Translations under genes and position numbers: made by a program
Shown here: piece by piece, positions 24,429 to 33,321 of the stretch
Numbering within the stretch: the first letter of the stretch is position 1
Layout: every line of letters starts with the position of its first letter
The notes under the pieces: generated by a model
Seen by the model: only the letters and a program-made list of their open reading frames with translations
The model's database searches: none
What the model was told of the DNA's origin: nothing
From: Streptomyces sp. ISL-43
Lineage (GTDB): Bacteria; Actinomycetota; Actinomycetes; Streptomycetales; Streptomycetaceae
Reading direction: 5' to 3'
DNA: 64,000 nucleotides
Assembly (NCBI RefSeq): GCF_018614195.1
Contig: NZ_JAGGOT010000004.1
Location: 1 to 64,000 of the forward strand

Positions 24429-25214
24429 TCAGATCCCCACCGTGAAGCCATTGGCCCAGCCCTGCATGTCGCTGACGATGCTGCTCCACAATCCTGTGAC
24501 GAGCAGCAGGCCGGTCACGATCAGCATGCCGCCGCCGATGCGCATCACCCACGCATAGTGCTTCTTCACCCAGCCGAACGCGCCGAGCGCCTTGCGGAAG
24601 GCGAGCGCCGTGGCGATGAAGGGCAGCCCGAGTCCCAGGCAGAAGACCACGGTCAGCAGCGCGCCGCGGCCCGCGGTCGCCTGGTCGATGGAGAGGGTGC
24701 CGACGGCGGCGAGCGTCGGGCCCATGCAGGGCGTCCAGCCGAGGCCGAAGAGCACTCCGAGCACGGGCGCGCCGGCCAGACCGACGGCCGGCTTCTTGTG
24801 GAAGCGGAACTCGCGCATCGTCAGGCCCGGGATCGCGCCCATGAAGAACAGTCCGAGCAGGATCACCAGGCCGCCCAGGACCCGGGAGATGACGTCCTTG
24901 TTCGCGTCGAGGGTCTGCCCGAAGTAGCCGAAGAGCGCGCCGGTCGAGACGAAGACGGACGTGAAGCCGAGGACGAAGAGGCTGGCGCCGCCGAGCATCC
25001 GGCCGCGCCGGGCCTCGGCGAGGTCGGCTCCGCCGACGCCGGTCACGTAGGAGAGGTAGCCGGGGACGAGCGGCAGCACGCAGGGCGAGAAGAAGGAGAT
25101 CATCCCGGCGAACAGCGAGATCGGCAGCGCCAGCAGAAGGGCGCCGTTCAGGACGGTCGTGTTGACGCCGGTCTGCTCGGCGGCGAGTACGGCCTGGGAG
25201 AGCTCGGTGACCAC
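24429..25214 (-). CDS. ccdA: CcdA-type thiol-disulfide transporter
   Basis: 261 residues, six membrane helices. The two redox-active Cys lie in the paired motifs [16 protein letters not shown] (Cys45) and [13 protein letters not shown] (Cys163). It passes electrons from cytoplasmic thioredoxin to ResA outside the membrane, keeping the apocytochrome CxxCH cysteines reduced. GTG at 25214 lies four bases after the ResA stop, so the genes resA-ccdA-resB-ccsB form one operon. Confidence 0.95.
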   Translation of the reverse strand: MVTELSQAVLAAEQTGVNTTVLNGALLLALPISLFAGMISFFSPCVLPLVPGYLSYVTGVGGADLAEARRGRMLGGASLFVLGFTSVFVSTGALFGYFGQTLDANKDVISRVLGGLVILLGLFFMGAIPGLTMREFRFHKKPAVGLAGAPVLGVLFGLGWTPCMGPTLAAVGTLSIDQATAGRGALLTVVFCLGLGLPFIATALAFRKALGAFGWVKKHYAWVMRIGGGMLIVTGLLLVTGLWSSIVSDMQGWANGFTVGI

Positions 25215-25218
25215 GAGG

Positions 25219-25863
25219 TCACTTCTCCGCGAGGAGCGGGTCGATCATCGAGCGCAGGTGTTCGTCGTTGATGGCGACCAGGGTGCGCGCGGCGATCTTG
25301 CCGTCCTTGTCGAGGACGATCGTGGAGGGGATGGCGTTGGGGTTGAGCGTGCCCTTGGGGAAGCGGAGCATCAGCTTGCCGTTCGGGTCGAAGAGGCTCG
25401 GGTAGGTGATGCCGTAGGTCTCTTCGAAGGAGGTGGCGTTCTGCTTGGTGTTGTCCCGGGTGTTGATGCCGACGAAGGCGACGGGCTGCCCGGCGGCTTC
25501 CAGCTCCTTGGAGACCTGCGCGAAGTACTTGGCCTCGTCGCGGCACGGCGGGCACCAGGAGCCCCAGACGTTGAGGACGACGACCTTGCCCTTGAGGGCG
25601 GTGGTGTCGAGCGTCTTGCCGTCGACGGTCTCGCCGTCGAGCTGGGGGGCTTCCTTGCGGTCGCCCTTGGCGACGGTGGAGATGCCGCTGGTCCCCGTCA
25701 CGTAGTTGCCGCCGGCGGAACCGGTGGACTTGCCGCCGCCGTCCGAATCGCCGCACGCCGTAAGGGTCAGGGCGCCCGCGAGTGCCACCGCGGTCAGCAG
25801 GGTGGCGCGGCCGCTGGTCGAGCGGCGGCTACTACGAGGGGTACGCGCGCGGCTAAGGCTCAT
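25219..25863 (-). CDS. resA: ResA/TlpA-like thioredoxin lipoprotein
   Basis: 214 residues. A signal peptide ends in the lipobox LTAC (Cys37). The thioredoxin-like domain carries the redox pair in [15 protein letters not shown] (Cys104, Cys107), preceded by [11 protein letters not shown] and followed by the cis-Pro region [15 protein letters not shown]. It reduces the heme-binding cysteines of apocytochrome c with electrons from CcdA. First gene of the cytochrome c maturation operon. Confidence 0.93.
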   Translation of the reverse strand: MSLSRARTPRSSRRSTSGRATLLTAVALAGALTLTACGDSDGGGKSTGSAGGNYVTGTSGISTVAKGDRKEAPQLDGETVDGKTLDTTALKGKVVVLNVWGSWCPPCRDEAKYFAQVSKELEAAGQPVAFVGINTRDNTKQNATSFEETYGITYPSLFDPNGKLMLRFPKGTLNPNAIPSTIVLDKDGKIAARTLVAINDEHLRSMIDPLLAEK

Positions 25864-25951
25864 GTGAAAAGTTTCGCATGGGCGGTTTGCAGATCTTCCG
25901 CACCCCCCGAGGCTGTGCTAAGCCGCTGGTCAGGTGCTGACCGGTGCCCGG

Positions 25952-26173
25952 TCAGGCGGCCGTGGGATACGTGCCCCGGCCACCGGTCGGCGCCCGGCCC
26001 GGTCCCAGGGTGCGCATTTCGGCCAGAACCTCGGGGTCCTGCGCGTCGAGCCAGTCGGCGAACTGCCGGAAGGACACCAGCCTGCGGGTGGTCCGAGTCC
26101 TGGCCAAGCGGATGCCCGGACCGAGGCCTGTGAGGCGCTCGATCCGGGCGCGGTGCTCGGGCCTAGGCCAGGC
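25952..26173 (-). CDS. Short open frame in register after the phosphatase stop codon (uncertain)
   Basis: After the TAG at 26174-26176, the phosphatase frame stays open for 73 codons to a TGA at 25952, with strongly GC-rich third positions. It reads RARIERLTGLGPGIRLARTR, then SFRQFADWLDAQDPEVLAEMRTLGP. Possible starts are a TTG or a GTG (about 26110 and 26080), neither with a good Shine-Dalgarno sequence. It may be a small gene, the remnant of a longer one, or a C-terminal extension lost by the stop. I recognise no family. Confidence 0.3.
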   Translation of the reverse strand, partial: AWPRPEHRARIERLTGLGPGIRLARTRTTRRLVSFRQFADWLDAQDPEVLAEMRTLGPGRAPTGGRGTYPTAA

Positions 26174-26181
26174 CTAGGCCC
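26159..26181. repeat. Perfect 23-bp palindrome spanning the phosphatase stop codon
   Basis: GGGCCTAGGCC (26159-26169) and GGCCTAGGCCC (26171-26181) are exact reverse complements around one central base, and contain two CCTAGG sites. Folded with a 7-base loop it could act as a terminator for the hemL-phosphatase transcript. Confidence 0.7.
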
Positions 26182-26875
26182 CGAACGCCTTGGACTTGCC
26201 CTTCACCGGCTTCGCCCCCGCGAGGAGGTGCGCGGGGACCAGGTCCCGGGCCGGCTCGCTGTAGCCCACCGACACCAGCTTCTCGCCCTGGTACGTGAAC
26301 GAGGTCAGCGAGGCCAGCGTGCACTGGCGGCGGCGCGGGTCGTGCCACAGCCGCCGCTTCTCCGCGAAGCTCCGTACGATCCAGATCGGCAGCTGATGGC
26401 TGACCGCCACCGCCTCGTGGCCGCGGGCCGCGTCGCGGGCGGTCTCGATCGCGCTCATCATCCGCACAACCTGCTCGACGTACGGCTCGCCCCAGGACGG
26501 CTTGAACGGGTTCGTCAGGTGCTTCCAGTTCTCCGGCTTGCGCAGCGCGCCGTCCCCGACACCGAAGGTCTTGCCCTCGAAGACGTTGTCCGCCTCGATG
26601 AGGCGGGTGTCGGTCGCCAGGTCCAGCCCGTGCGACTTCGCGATCGGGGCCGCCGTCTCCTGGGCCCGCTCCAGCGGGGACGCCACGACGTGCGTCACGT
26701 CCCGGCTCTCCAGGTGCTCCGCCACCCGGTCCGCCATGCGGCGGCCGAGCTCGGAGAGGTGGTAGCCGGCGCGGCGGCCGTAGAGGACGCCGTCCGGGTT
26801 CTCCACCTCGCCGTGGCGCACCACGTGGACGACGGTGATCTCGGAGCTGCCTCCGATGCGGCCTTCGGTGCTCAT
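26174..26875 (-). CDS. Histidine phosphatase (phosphoglycerate mutase-like)
   Basis: 233 residues. The catalytic phospho-His lies in [20 protein letters not shown] (RHG near 20), the second-site residues in [16 protein letters not shown], and the second His in [16 protein letters not shown]. Substrate unknown; the family covers sugar phosphates to nucleotides. The ATG at 26875 overlaps the hemL stop (ATGA). This hemL-phosphatase order, just before the cytochrome c maturation genes, is typical of Streptomyces. Confidence 0.9.
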   Translation of the reverse strand: MSTEGRIGGSSEITVVHVVRHGEVENPDGVLYGRRAGYHLSELGRRMADRVAEHLESRDVTHVVASPLERAQETAAPIAKSHGLDLATDTRLIEADNVFEGKTFGVGDGALRKPENWKHLTNPFKPSWGEPYVEQVVRMMSAIETARDAARGHEAVAVSHQLPIWIVRSFAEKRRLWHDPRRRQCTLASLTSFTYQGEKLVSVGYSEPARDLVPAHLLAGAKPVKGKSKAFGA

Positions 26876-28194
26876 GCGGTTGCCTCCGCGGCGGCTCGGG
26901 CGGCGGCCGGCAGGGCGGCCGCGATGCGCTCGATCGCCTTCTCGTCGTGGGCGGTGGACACGAACCACGACTCGAACGCCGACGGCGGCAGGTAGACGCC
27001 CTGCGCCAGCATCGAGTGGAAGAAGCCGTTGAAGCGGAAGGACTCCTGCTTCTTGGCGTCGTCGTAGTTGCGGACCTCGTCCTCGGTGAAGAAGACGGAG
27101 AACATGTTGGAGGCGGTCTGCAGCCGGTGCGCGACGCCTTCCTTGGAGAGCGCGCCCGTCACCAGGCCCTGGATCTCCTTGGACACCGCGTCGACCTTCT
27201 CGTACGCCGCGTCGTCCAGCAGCCGCAGCTGCGCGAGGCCGGCGGCCGTCGCGATCGGGTTACCGGAGAGCGTGCCCGCCTGGTAGACCGGGCCGACCGG
27301 CGCCAGGTGGCCCATCACGTCGGCGCGACCGCCGAAGGCGGCCGCCGGGAAGCCGCCGCCCATGACCTTGCCGAAGGTCATCAGGTCGGGCGCGACCCCG
27401 TCCACGCCGTACCAGCCGGCGCGGGAGGTGCGGAAGCCCGTCATGACCTCGTCGGAGATGTACAGCGCGCCGTTCGCACGGCACAGGTCGGCGAGACCCT
27501 GGTTGAAGCCCTCGCCCGGGGTCACGACGCCCATGTTGCCGGGCGCGGCCTCGGTGATCACACAGGCGATCTCGCCGGGGTGCGCGGCGAAGGCCGCCCG
27601 GACCGCGTCCAGATCGTTATAGGGGAGCACGATCGTGTCCCCGGCCTGCGCACCCGTCACACCCGGGGTGTCCGGCAGCGCGAAGGTCGCGAGTCCGGAA
27701 CCGGCGGCGGCCAGCAGCGCGTCGACGTGCCCGTGGTAGCAGCCGGCGAACTTCACGATCTTGGCGCGGCCGGTGAACCCGCGGGCGAGGCGGATCGCGG
27801 ACATGGTCGCCTCGGTGCCGGAGGACACCAGGCGCACCTGCTCCACCGGCGCGATCCGCGCGACGATCTCCTCCGCGAGCGCGACCTCGCCCTCACCGGG
27901 GGTACCGAAGGACGTGCCGCGGACGACGGCGGCCTGGATGGCCTCCACCACGGCCGGGTGGGCGTGGCCGAGAATCATCGGCCCCCACGAGCAGACCAGG
28001 TCGACGTACTCGCGCCCGTCGGCATCGGTCAGGTACGGACCGGTACCGGACACCATGAACCTGGGCGTTCCACCCACGGCGCGGAAGGCGCGCACGGGGG
28101 AGTTCACGCCGCCAGGCGTCACGAGGGACGCGCGGTCAAAGAGAGTCTGCGAGACTTTGGCTTCATACGGGTACGGGTAGCTCACACCAGCCAT
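26872..28194 (-). CDS. hemL: Glutamate-1-semialdehyde 2,1-aminomutase
   Basis: 440 residues, a class III PLP aminotransferase. It converts glutamate-1-semialdehyde to 5-aminolevulinate, the product passed on to HemB (gene at 54641). The PLP-binding Lys is in [19 protein letters not shown] (Lys276), the Asp preceding it in [12 protein letters not shown], and the phosphate-binding region in [19 protein letters not shown]. Together with hemA (58363) this gives the C5 route of heme synthesis. Start at ATG 28194; a GTG three codons later is possible. Confidence 0.95.
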   Translation of the reverse strand: MAGVSYPYPYEAKVSQTLFDRASLVTPGGVNSPVRAFRAVGGTPRFMVSGTGPYLTDADGREYVDLVCSWGPMILGHAHPAVVEAIQAAVVRGTSFGTPGEGEVALAEEIVARIAPVEQVRLVSSGTEATMSAIRLARGFTGRAKIVKFAGCYHGHVDALLAAAGSGLATFALPDTPGVTGAQAGDTIVLPYNDLDAVRAAFAAHPGEIACVITEAAPGNMGVVTPGEGFNQGLADLCRANGALYISDEVMTGFRTSRAGWYGVDGVAPDLMTFGKVMGGGFPAAAFGGRADVMGHLAPVGPVYQAGTLSGNPIATAAGLAQLRLLDDAAYEKVDAVSKEIQGLVTGALSKEGVAHRLQTASNMFSVFFTEDEVRNYDDAKKQESFRFNGFFHSMLAQGVYLPPSAFESWFVSTAHDEKAIERIAAALPAAARAAAEATA

Positions 28195-28327
28195 GGTCTC
28201 AGAGGCCGCGACTGACTTGCGGACGGGCGTTTCACCGCGCCACCCCGGGGGAGGTCACTGCCATGATGATCAGGCTGCGTGGCGGGGGCCGCGGGGCCGG
28301 GGCAGGCAAGACCAGTCGGGTGGAGAT

Positions 28328-28924
28328 ATGCAACGCGGTGGTGGACCGGGCGAGGGCACGGACGACCTCGATCCGCAGCGCGCCCGCGAACGTCGCCGCG
28401 GCAAGCACCGCCGCCGCGCCACGGACGCGGCCGAGCCCGTCCCGGGCCCGGCGCAGGACCCCGACGGCCTCCCCAGAGGGCGCGGCATGGGCGTGACGTA
28501 CAAGTACTTCGGCGCACCCGACGGGGCCACGGCCGCGCGCGTCCCGGTCACCATGCGGCCGGAGGAGCTGGGCGGCGACGAGCTCGGCATGGGCGGCATG
28601 TTCACCAAGATCAAGCCGGAAACGGTCGCCGCGATGGTCCTGACCGGCATCGAGGGCATACCCCTGCACAAGGTGCCCCCACTGGAACTGGTCGTCCTCC
28701 ACCCCGACTACGCCGTCGTGAAGCTCCCGATGACGGTCGTCGACCCGCTGCGCGGCATCGGCGAGGAGTCGGTGGGCGCGGCCGCCTTCATCTGGTCCAC
28801 GGTCCCCGACCGCGGCGGCCCGCGCGACGCGTTCAACGTCTACCAGCTGCTCCACGAGTGGCAGGACTTCTCCCACCGCCTCCACGAGGCGGGCCACCAG
28901 CCGTACTGCCTGGTCTGGCCGTAG
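28328..28924 (+). CDS. Conserved hypothetical protein
   Basis: 198 residues if started at ATG 28328, with GGAG only two to three bases before it. The first 53 residues are basic and low-complexity; a second ATG at 28487 begins the conserved part, MGVTYKYFGAPDGATAARVP, followed by MGGMFTKIKPETVAAMVLTG, VVLHPDYAVVKLPMTVVDPL and FNVYQLLHEWQDFSHRLHE. No signal peptide or membrane segment. Divergent from hemL, as in other streptomycetes. I do not recognise a function; the true start is unsure. Confidence 0.75.
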   Translation: MQRGGGPGEGTDDLDPQRARERRRGKHRRRATDAAEPVPGPAQDPDGLPRGRGMGVTYKYFGAPDGATAARVPVTMRPEELGGDELGMGGMFTKIKPETVAAMVLTGIEGIPLHKVPPLELVVLHPDYAVVKLPMTVVDPLRGIGEESVGAAAFIWSTVPDRGGPRDAFNVYQLLHEWQDFSHRLHEAGHQPYCLVWP

Positions 28925-29049
28925 GCCACCGCCTCCCCCGGCAACGGGGGAAGGCCGGGGCGCGGCCCGGGCACAGCGCCCGGCGCGATCTCCGCGACGA
29001 GGCGGCCGGGGCCTCGTAAATCCGCCGCCGGAACCCGCCCGCCAGTGGC

Positions 29050-29823
29050 ATGCTGGGCCCCGTGAACGGACCCGGCATTCAGCTCACCCTCGCCCCCGAA
29101 CTGCACGTGTTCGCCGCGCCGGCTCGGCGCGGGGAACGCGTACCGACCTCGACCGACGGCATCTCCAGCCTCGGCCACGTCGTCGAATCGGCCGGCATCC
29201 CGCTCACCGAGGTCGGCCGGATCCTCGTCGACGGCACCGAGACGCCCGTCTCCCACGTCCCGCTGGCCGGGGAGTCCGTCGAGGTATTCGGTGTCGACCG
29301 CCCCCAGCGCGTCCCGGGCGTCCCCGACGCGGCGCCGCTGCGCTTCCTCCTCGACGTCCACCTCGGAACCCTCGCCCGCCGCCTGCGCCTGCTCGGCGTG
29401 GACGCGGCGTACGAGAACGAGGACATCGGCGACCCGGCCCTCGCCACCCGCTCCGCCGCCGAGCGGCGCGTCCTGCTCTCGCGCGACCGCGGACTGCTGC
29501 GCCGCCGCGAGCTGTTCGCCGGCGCGTACGTCTACAGCGACAACCCCGACGAGCAGGTCCGCGACGTCCTGGGCCGCTTCGCCCCCGTCCTCGCGCCGTG
29601 GACCCGCTGCACCGCCTGCAACGGCACCCTGCGCGCCGCCGACAAGGACAGCGTCGGCGACCGCCTGGAGCACGGCACGCAGCGCTCGTACGACGTCTTC
29701 GCCCAGTGCGCCGACTGCGAGCGCGTCTACTGGCGCGGCGCCCACCACGCCCGGCTGGAGAAGATCGTCGACCAGGCCCTCGCCGAGTTCGCCCCCGACG
29801 CGGAGCAGGCTCAGAAGGCGTAG
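29050..29823 (+). CDS. Mut7-C RNase-like protein with N-terminal ubiquitin-like domain
   Basis: 257 residues. The N-terminal ~90 residues have a beta-grasp-like pattern. The Mut7-C (PIN-type) domain follows: FLLDVHLGTLARRLRLLGVDAAYEN, then LLSRDRGLLRRRE and a zinc-ribbon with CTACNGTL and CADCERVYW. The Asp residues of LLDVHLG and LLSRDRG match the metal site of PIN nucleases. Probably an RNase; substrate unknown. The in-frame GTG at 29062 is an alternative start. It overlaps the next, convergent gene by 13 bp. Confidence 0.85.
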   Translation: MLGPVNGPGIQLTLAPELHVFAAPARRGERVPTSTDGISSLGHVVESAGIPLTEVGRILVDGTETPVSHVPLAGESVEVFGVDRPQRVPGVPDAAPLRFLLDVHLGTLARRLRLLGVDAAYENEDIGDPALATRSAAERRVLLSRDRGLLRRRELFAGAYVYSDNPDEQVRDVLGRFAPVLAPWTRCTACNGTLRAADKDSVGDRLEHGTQRSYDVFAQCADCERVYWRGAHHARLEKIVDQALAEFAPDAEQAQKA

Positions 29824-30365
29824 CTGTCGCCCGTGTCCAGGGCCAGGACCACGTGCTCGTTGTTGCTGTGGTTCCGGTCGGTCGCGCCGCCGTTCCACCA
29901 CGTGTCGACCCGCACCACCACCTCCGCCACCCGCTCCCTCAGCTCCAGCGCCAGCCCGATGTGCCGCCCGCGCCCGCGCAGCGGCAGCTCCCCGGTCTCG
30001 CACACCACCTCGCGCAGCCCGGCCCGCGCGCAGCCTTGCGCCAGCTCCTGCCGGTCCGCGAGGTCGGCGGACAGGTGCAGCCGCAGGGTGGCGTTCGCCA
30101 GCGCGGTCGGGCCCTCGTTCTCCGGGACCAGCAGGATCCGCAGCCGGCCCCGGGCCAGGGCGACCCTCCCGTGGTACGCCACGTCGGCCTCCGGGCCGTC
30201 GCCCTCCGCGGCGTAGGCGCTCCCGACGCCGCCGATGCCCGCGAGCGCGCCGATACCGCCGGCGCCCGCGACACCGCTGCCGCCGAAGCCGCCGACGCTT
30301 CCCGTCCCGCCGAGCATCACCATCAGCCCGGCCACCACCACACTCCGTACGGCACCTCGGTGCAC
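29811..30365 (-). CDS. Secreted protein of unknown function
   Basis: 184 residues from GTG at 30365, chosen because AGGAGG lies eight bases upstream. The N-terminus is a signal peptide (VVVAGLMVMLGG) followed by a Gly/Ala-rich stretch with periodic Gly, then a mature part with VAYHGRVALARGRLRILLVPENEGPTALANATLRLHLSADL and two Cys pairs positions (QGCARAG, EVVCETG). The fold looks all-beta, perhaps an adhesion or coat-like domain. Nothing identifies it further. Confidence 0.7.
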   Translation of the reverse strand: MHRGAVRSVVVAGLMVMLGGTGSVGGFGGSGVAGAGGIGALAGIGGVGSAYAAEGDGPEADVAYHGRVALARGRLRILLVPENEGPTALANATLRLHLSADLADRQELAQGCARAGLREVVCETGELPLRGRGRHIGLALELRERVAEVVVRVDTWWNGGATDRNHSNNEHVVLALDTGDSYAF

Positions 30366-30636
30366 CGCCACCACCTCCTCGCGCGGACGCTAGCCACCAC
30401 ACCCGCCCGCCGGTCGGACCATCACACGAATGAGGGCGAGCCCTCCGCCCATCTGCGCACGCACGATTCCGGCCATCTTCATCGACCGCTCCGCCACCGG
30501 TGCGACGCCGCGGGCGCCCTCGTCCGCCTCGCCGACACGGAGGTGATCAAGTACGCCCCGCGCGGCCGGCGCGTACCGACCGGGCCCGCCTATGCTGGCG
30601 AGTACTCACCCGTACGAACGCACGAGGAGCCGGCTC

Positions 30637-31413
30637 ATGAGCACGGCCACGGCCCCGGCCGCCACCCGAACCGCCGTAGTCACCGGCGCGAGCAGCGGCA
30701 TCGGCGCGGCCACCGCCCGGCAGCTCGCCGCGGCCGGCTACCACGTCGTCCTCACCGCCCGCCGCAAGGACCGCATCGAGGCCCTCGCCGCCGAGATCAC
30801 GGCCGCCGGCCACGAGGCCACCGCCCACGCCCTCGACGTCACCGACCGCGCCGCCGTCGACGCCCTCGCCGCCTCGCTCCAGCGCTGCGACGTACTCGTC
30901 AACAACGCCGGCGGCGCCATCGGAGCCGAGCCCGTCGCCACCGGCGACCCCGCCGACTGGCGCACGATGTACGAGGTCAACGTCATCGGCACGCTCAACG
31001 TCACCCAGGCCCTGCTCCCGGCCCTGACCGCCTCCGGCGACGGCACGGTGGTCGTCCTCTCGTCCACCGCCGGCCACTCCACCTACGAGGGCGGCGCCGG
31101 CTACGTCGCCGCCAAGAACGGCGCCCGCGTCCTCGCCGAGACCCTCCGTCTGGAGATCGTCGGACAGCCCGTCCGCGTCATCGAGATCGCCCCGGGCATG
31201 GTCAAGACCGAGGAGTTCGCCAAGACCCGCTTCCGCGGCGACGCCGACAAGGCGGAGAAGGTCTACGCCGGCGTGGCCGAGCCCCTCTCCGCCGACGACG
31301 TGGCCGACACCATCACCTGGGCGGTTACCCGCCCCAGCCACGTCAACATCGACCTCCTGGTGGTCCGCCCCCGCGCCCAGGCCTCGAACACGAAGGTCCA
31401 CCGCGAGCTGTAG
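30637..31413 (+). CDS. Short-chain dehydrogenase/reductase
   Basis: 258 residues. NAD(P)-binding GASSGIGAATARQLA (15-29), ARRKD (about 43) favouring NADP, NNAGGAIG near 90, and the catalytic residues in VLSSTAGHSTYEGGAGYVAAKNG, where Ser, Tyr and Lys follow the YxxxK pattern. Substrate unknown. GAGGAG lies upstream of the ATG at 30637. The 271 bp between this gene and the preceding divergent one (30366-30636) hold no recognisable gene. Confidence 0.92.
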   Translation: MSTATAPAATRTAVVTGASSGIGAATARQLAAAGYHVVLTARRKDRIEALAAEITAAGHEATAHALDVTDRAAVDALAASLQRCDVLVNNAGGAIGAEPVATGDPADWRTMYEVNVIGTLNVTQALLPALTASGDGTVVVLSSTAGHSTYEGGAGYVAAKNGARVLAETLRLEIVGQPVRVIEIAPGMVKTEEFAKTRFRGDADKAEKVYAGVAEPLSADDVADTITWAVTRPSHVNIDLLVVRPRAQASNTKVHREL

Positions 31414-31448
31414 CCCGTACGGGGGCTCCCACCGAACCTCCACCGGAC

Positions 31449-32180
31449 CTACGGGACCAGCCCGGCACTCCTCAGGTGCGGCATCAGGGCCGCCGGCTTC
31501 AGCCCGGCGGCCTTCGCCGCGTCCAGGGCCCGCTGCAGGTCCGCGCCGAGCGTCGGCGTGAAGTGCAGCAGCACGATGTCGCCGGCGTGCAGCTGCGGCG
31601 TCGCCGGCGTCTCGCCCCACGTCGTGAAGTCGTACGTCCACGTGATCAGCGCCTTGACCCCGCACGCCTTGGCCGCCAGCCGCACGTCGTCGTTCACGGC
31701 CCCGTACGGCGGCCGCAACAGCTTCGGCTCCCTCCCGAAGGTCGCGGCCAGCTGCTCCCCGGCCCCGCACACCTCGGCATCCTTGCCCGCGGCGTCGAGG
31801 GTGGTCAGGTCAGGGTGATTGACGGTGTGGTTCTCCACGCTCACCCGCCCCTGCCCCACCATGTCGGTGAAGTACTGGGTGTCGTACGAGGTCGCCCCCG
31901 GCAGCAGGAACAGCGACGCGGGAATCCGCCGGTCGACGAGCGTCCGCGCGACGGCGGGGTCATGCACCCACCCGTCGTCGATGGTGATGAACACGACCTT
32001 CTCATCGGTAGGCACACGCGATACGACGGGCGGCAGCCCAACACCCCGCGCCCCGGCGCCGGCAGCGGCCCCGGCTGCCCGAGCGGAACCAGCGCCCCCG
32101 ACGGCATCGGCGGTCCGCACGACCCCGAGAGCGAGCGACAACGACGCGAGCGCGGCAAGAAGCACGCGAGATCTCCACAT
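31449..32180 (-). CDS. Secreted polysaccharide deacetylase (NodB domain)
   Basis: 243 residues. Signal peptide (RSRVLLAALASLSLALGVVRTADA), a short linker, then a NodB domain of carbohydrate esterase family 4. Motif 1 is VFITIDDGW (catalytic base and metal Asp), motif 2 is VENHTVNHPDL (metal His pair), motif 3 is RPPYGAVNDD, and motif 5 is DIVLLHFT. It probably removes acetyl groups from chitin, chito-oligomers or peptidoglycan outside the cell. ATG at 32180 has AAGG upstream. A palindrome like a DasR site lies 11 bp upstream (32191-32204). Confidence 0.92.
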   Translation of the reverse strand: MWRSRVLLAALASLSLALGVVRTADAVGGAGSARAAGAAAGAGARGVGLPPVVSRVPTDEKVVFITIDDGWVHDPAVARTLVDRRIPASLFLLPGATSYDTQYFTDMVGQGRVSVENHTVNHPDLTTLDAAGKDAEVCGAGEQLAATFGREPKLLRPPYGAVNDDVRLAAKACGVKALITWTYDFTTWGETPATPQLHAGDIVLLHFTPTLGADLQRALDAAKAAGLKPAALMPHLRSAGLVP

Positions 32181-32190
32181 GCCGCACACC

Positions 32191-32204
32191 TTGGTCTAGA
32201 CCAA
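32191..32204. promoter_or_regulatory. DasR-type operator (dre-like) upstream of the deacetylase
   Basis: TTGGTCTAGACCAA is a perfect 14-bp palindrome. Its core TGGTCTAGACCA equals the core of the published dre consensus for DasR, the GntR repressor of N-acetylglucosamine and chitin metabolism in Streptomyces. It lies 11 bp before the start codon of a NodB-type deacetylase, where binding would block transcription. Confidence 0.75.
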
Positions 32205-32355
32205 CTCCCCGCGTCAATCCCCTAGTTGCCACTTCCTGCCACCGAACTCCTCACCAACCAGAAGCATGTGACATTCCGCCACACGTTCGAGTGAAGCCTT
32301 CGCGAAGGCCCTCGAGTCGCCTGAATTCATACCTAGGTTCGGTGGTAACAGAAAA

Positions 32356-32421
32356 CGGCCCCCGCCCGGGATGGCAGTCCCGGCCGAGGGCCTCACCAAC
32401 AGGGAAGAAGGACACTTCCTC
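32356..32421 (+). promoter_or_regulatory. Structured 5' leader, copy B (two hairpins, second over the ribosome-binding region)
   Basis: GGCCC (32357-32361) pairs with GGGCC (32388-32392), enclosing CCGGGA-TGGCAG-TCCCGG (32366-32383). ACCAA follows at 32395, then GGAAG (32403-32407) and CTTCC (32415-32419) form a second hairpin with the loop AAGGACA, which carries the best Shine-Dalgarno sequence. The ATG at 32422 lies two bases beyond. The order, stem lengths, ACCAA spacer and distance to the ATG match copy A (7144-7210), although the downstream genes are unrelated. Confidence 0.65.
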
Positions 32422-33240
32422 ATGGCTGACCAGGACCCTAGCGCCCCCGCGCGCTTCATGGACATCCAGGACCCCCGCTACGCCTACATGTTCGGCTTTC
32501 TCCAGGCCGACGGGCACCTCAGTCAAGGCCGAGGGCAGAGGGGCAAGCTCGCCGCCGAGCTCAACGCGCGGGACATCCACATTCTCCGCGAGTTCCAGCA
32601 GCTCACGCCGTACTACAGCTCCATCACCGAGCGCGTCAGGAGCACGAACTTCGCCGAACTCCACCACTCGGCAACCTGGTCCGTCTGCTCACTCGAAGCG
32701 AGGACCATCGTCAACGAGCTCGGCATCCCCTACGGCAAGAAGTCGCTGACCATCAAGCCACCCCGCACGGACTTCTCGCGCCCCGACTACCTCCGCGGAA
32801 TCATCGACGCGGACGGGTCCCTCGGCTGGACCGCACAAGGATTCCCCTTCCTCTCCCTGGTCTCGGCCAGCACAGCGCTCGCCGCCTACCTGTGCCACTA
32901 CGGTAAGAAGATCACGGGAACGGAGCGCACCATCTCACGCAACAAGCGAGACGGCGTTTACAACGTCTGCTACTACAAAGAGACCGCACAGCAGCTCGCC
33001 GCACACCTCTACTACGACGGCTGCCTCGCCCTCGACCACAAGAAGGCAATCGCGGACGAAATCCAAGCGTGGGTGCGCCCTGCGGATATGAGGATCGCCC
33101 CACCGCGACGGCGCTGGACCCCACAGGACGACCAGGAGCTGCTGCGACTGAACGACCCCGTAGCGGCCGGCATCGCCCTCGACCGCACTGAGCGGAGTTG
33201 CTACATGCGCCTGTGGCGCCTTCGCGCCGGACGAGCCTGA
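32422..33240 (+). CDS. Free-standing LAGLIDADG-type homing endonuclease-like protein
   Basis: 272 residues. Two LAGLIDADG-like motifs are visible: AYMFGFLQADGHLSQ (near 20-34) and YLRGIIDADGSLGW (near 125-138); the acidic residues needed for metal binding (Gln-Ala-Asp and Asp-Ala-Asp) are kept. The C-terminus RRRWTPQDDQELLRL and ERSCYMRLWRL resembles a SANT/Myb helix bundle for DNA binding. There is no host intron or intein around it. GC is lower than in the neighbours. The gene follows structured leader B and is convergent with rtcB. It may be a mobile endonuclease or a domesticated DNA-binding protein. Confidence 0.85.
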   Translation: MADQDPSAPARFMDIQDPRYAYMFGFLQADGHLSQGRGQRGKLAAELNARDIHILREFQQLTPYYSSITERVRSTNFAELHHSATWSVCSLEARTIVNELGIPYGKKSLTIKPPRTDFSRPDYLRGIIDADGSLGWTAQGFPFLSLVSASTALAAYLCHYGKKITGTERTISRNKRDGVYNVCYYKETAQQLAAHLYYDGCLALDHKKAIADEIQAWVRPADMRIAPPRRRWTPQDDQELLRLNDPVAAGIALDRTERSCYMRLWRLRAGRA

Positions 33241-33250
33241 TCAGACACCA

Positions 33251-33296
33251 CGGAAGGGCCCGGACCGGCTACGCGGCTACGGTCCGGGCCCTTCCG
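33251..33296. terminator. Bidirectional hairpin between the LAGLIDADG gene and rtcB
   Basis: CGGAAGGGCCCGGACCG (33251-33267) and CGGTCCGGGCCCTTCCG (33280-33296) form a perfect 17-bp stem with a 12-base loop between the two convergent genes. Confidence 0.85.
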
Positions 33297-33321
33297 CACC
33301 CCAGACGACTACGCGCAGGCC

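Noticed and set aside
30366..30636. A possible gene remnant (frame with CDAAGALVRLADTEVIKYAPRG) before the SDR gene
   Set aside because: No start, no family resemblance and too short; treated as intergenic.
29598..32225. An 875-codon open frame on the plus strand
   Set aside because: It runs through the Mut7-C, secreted-protein and SDR genes in another frame, is full of Arg/Pro/His from GC-rich shadow reading, and shows no domain.
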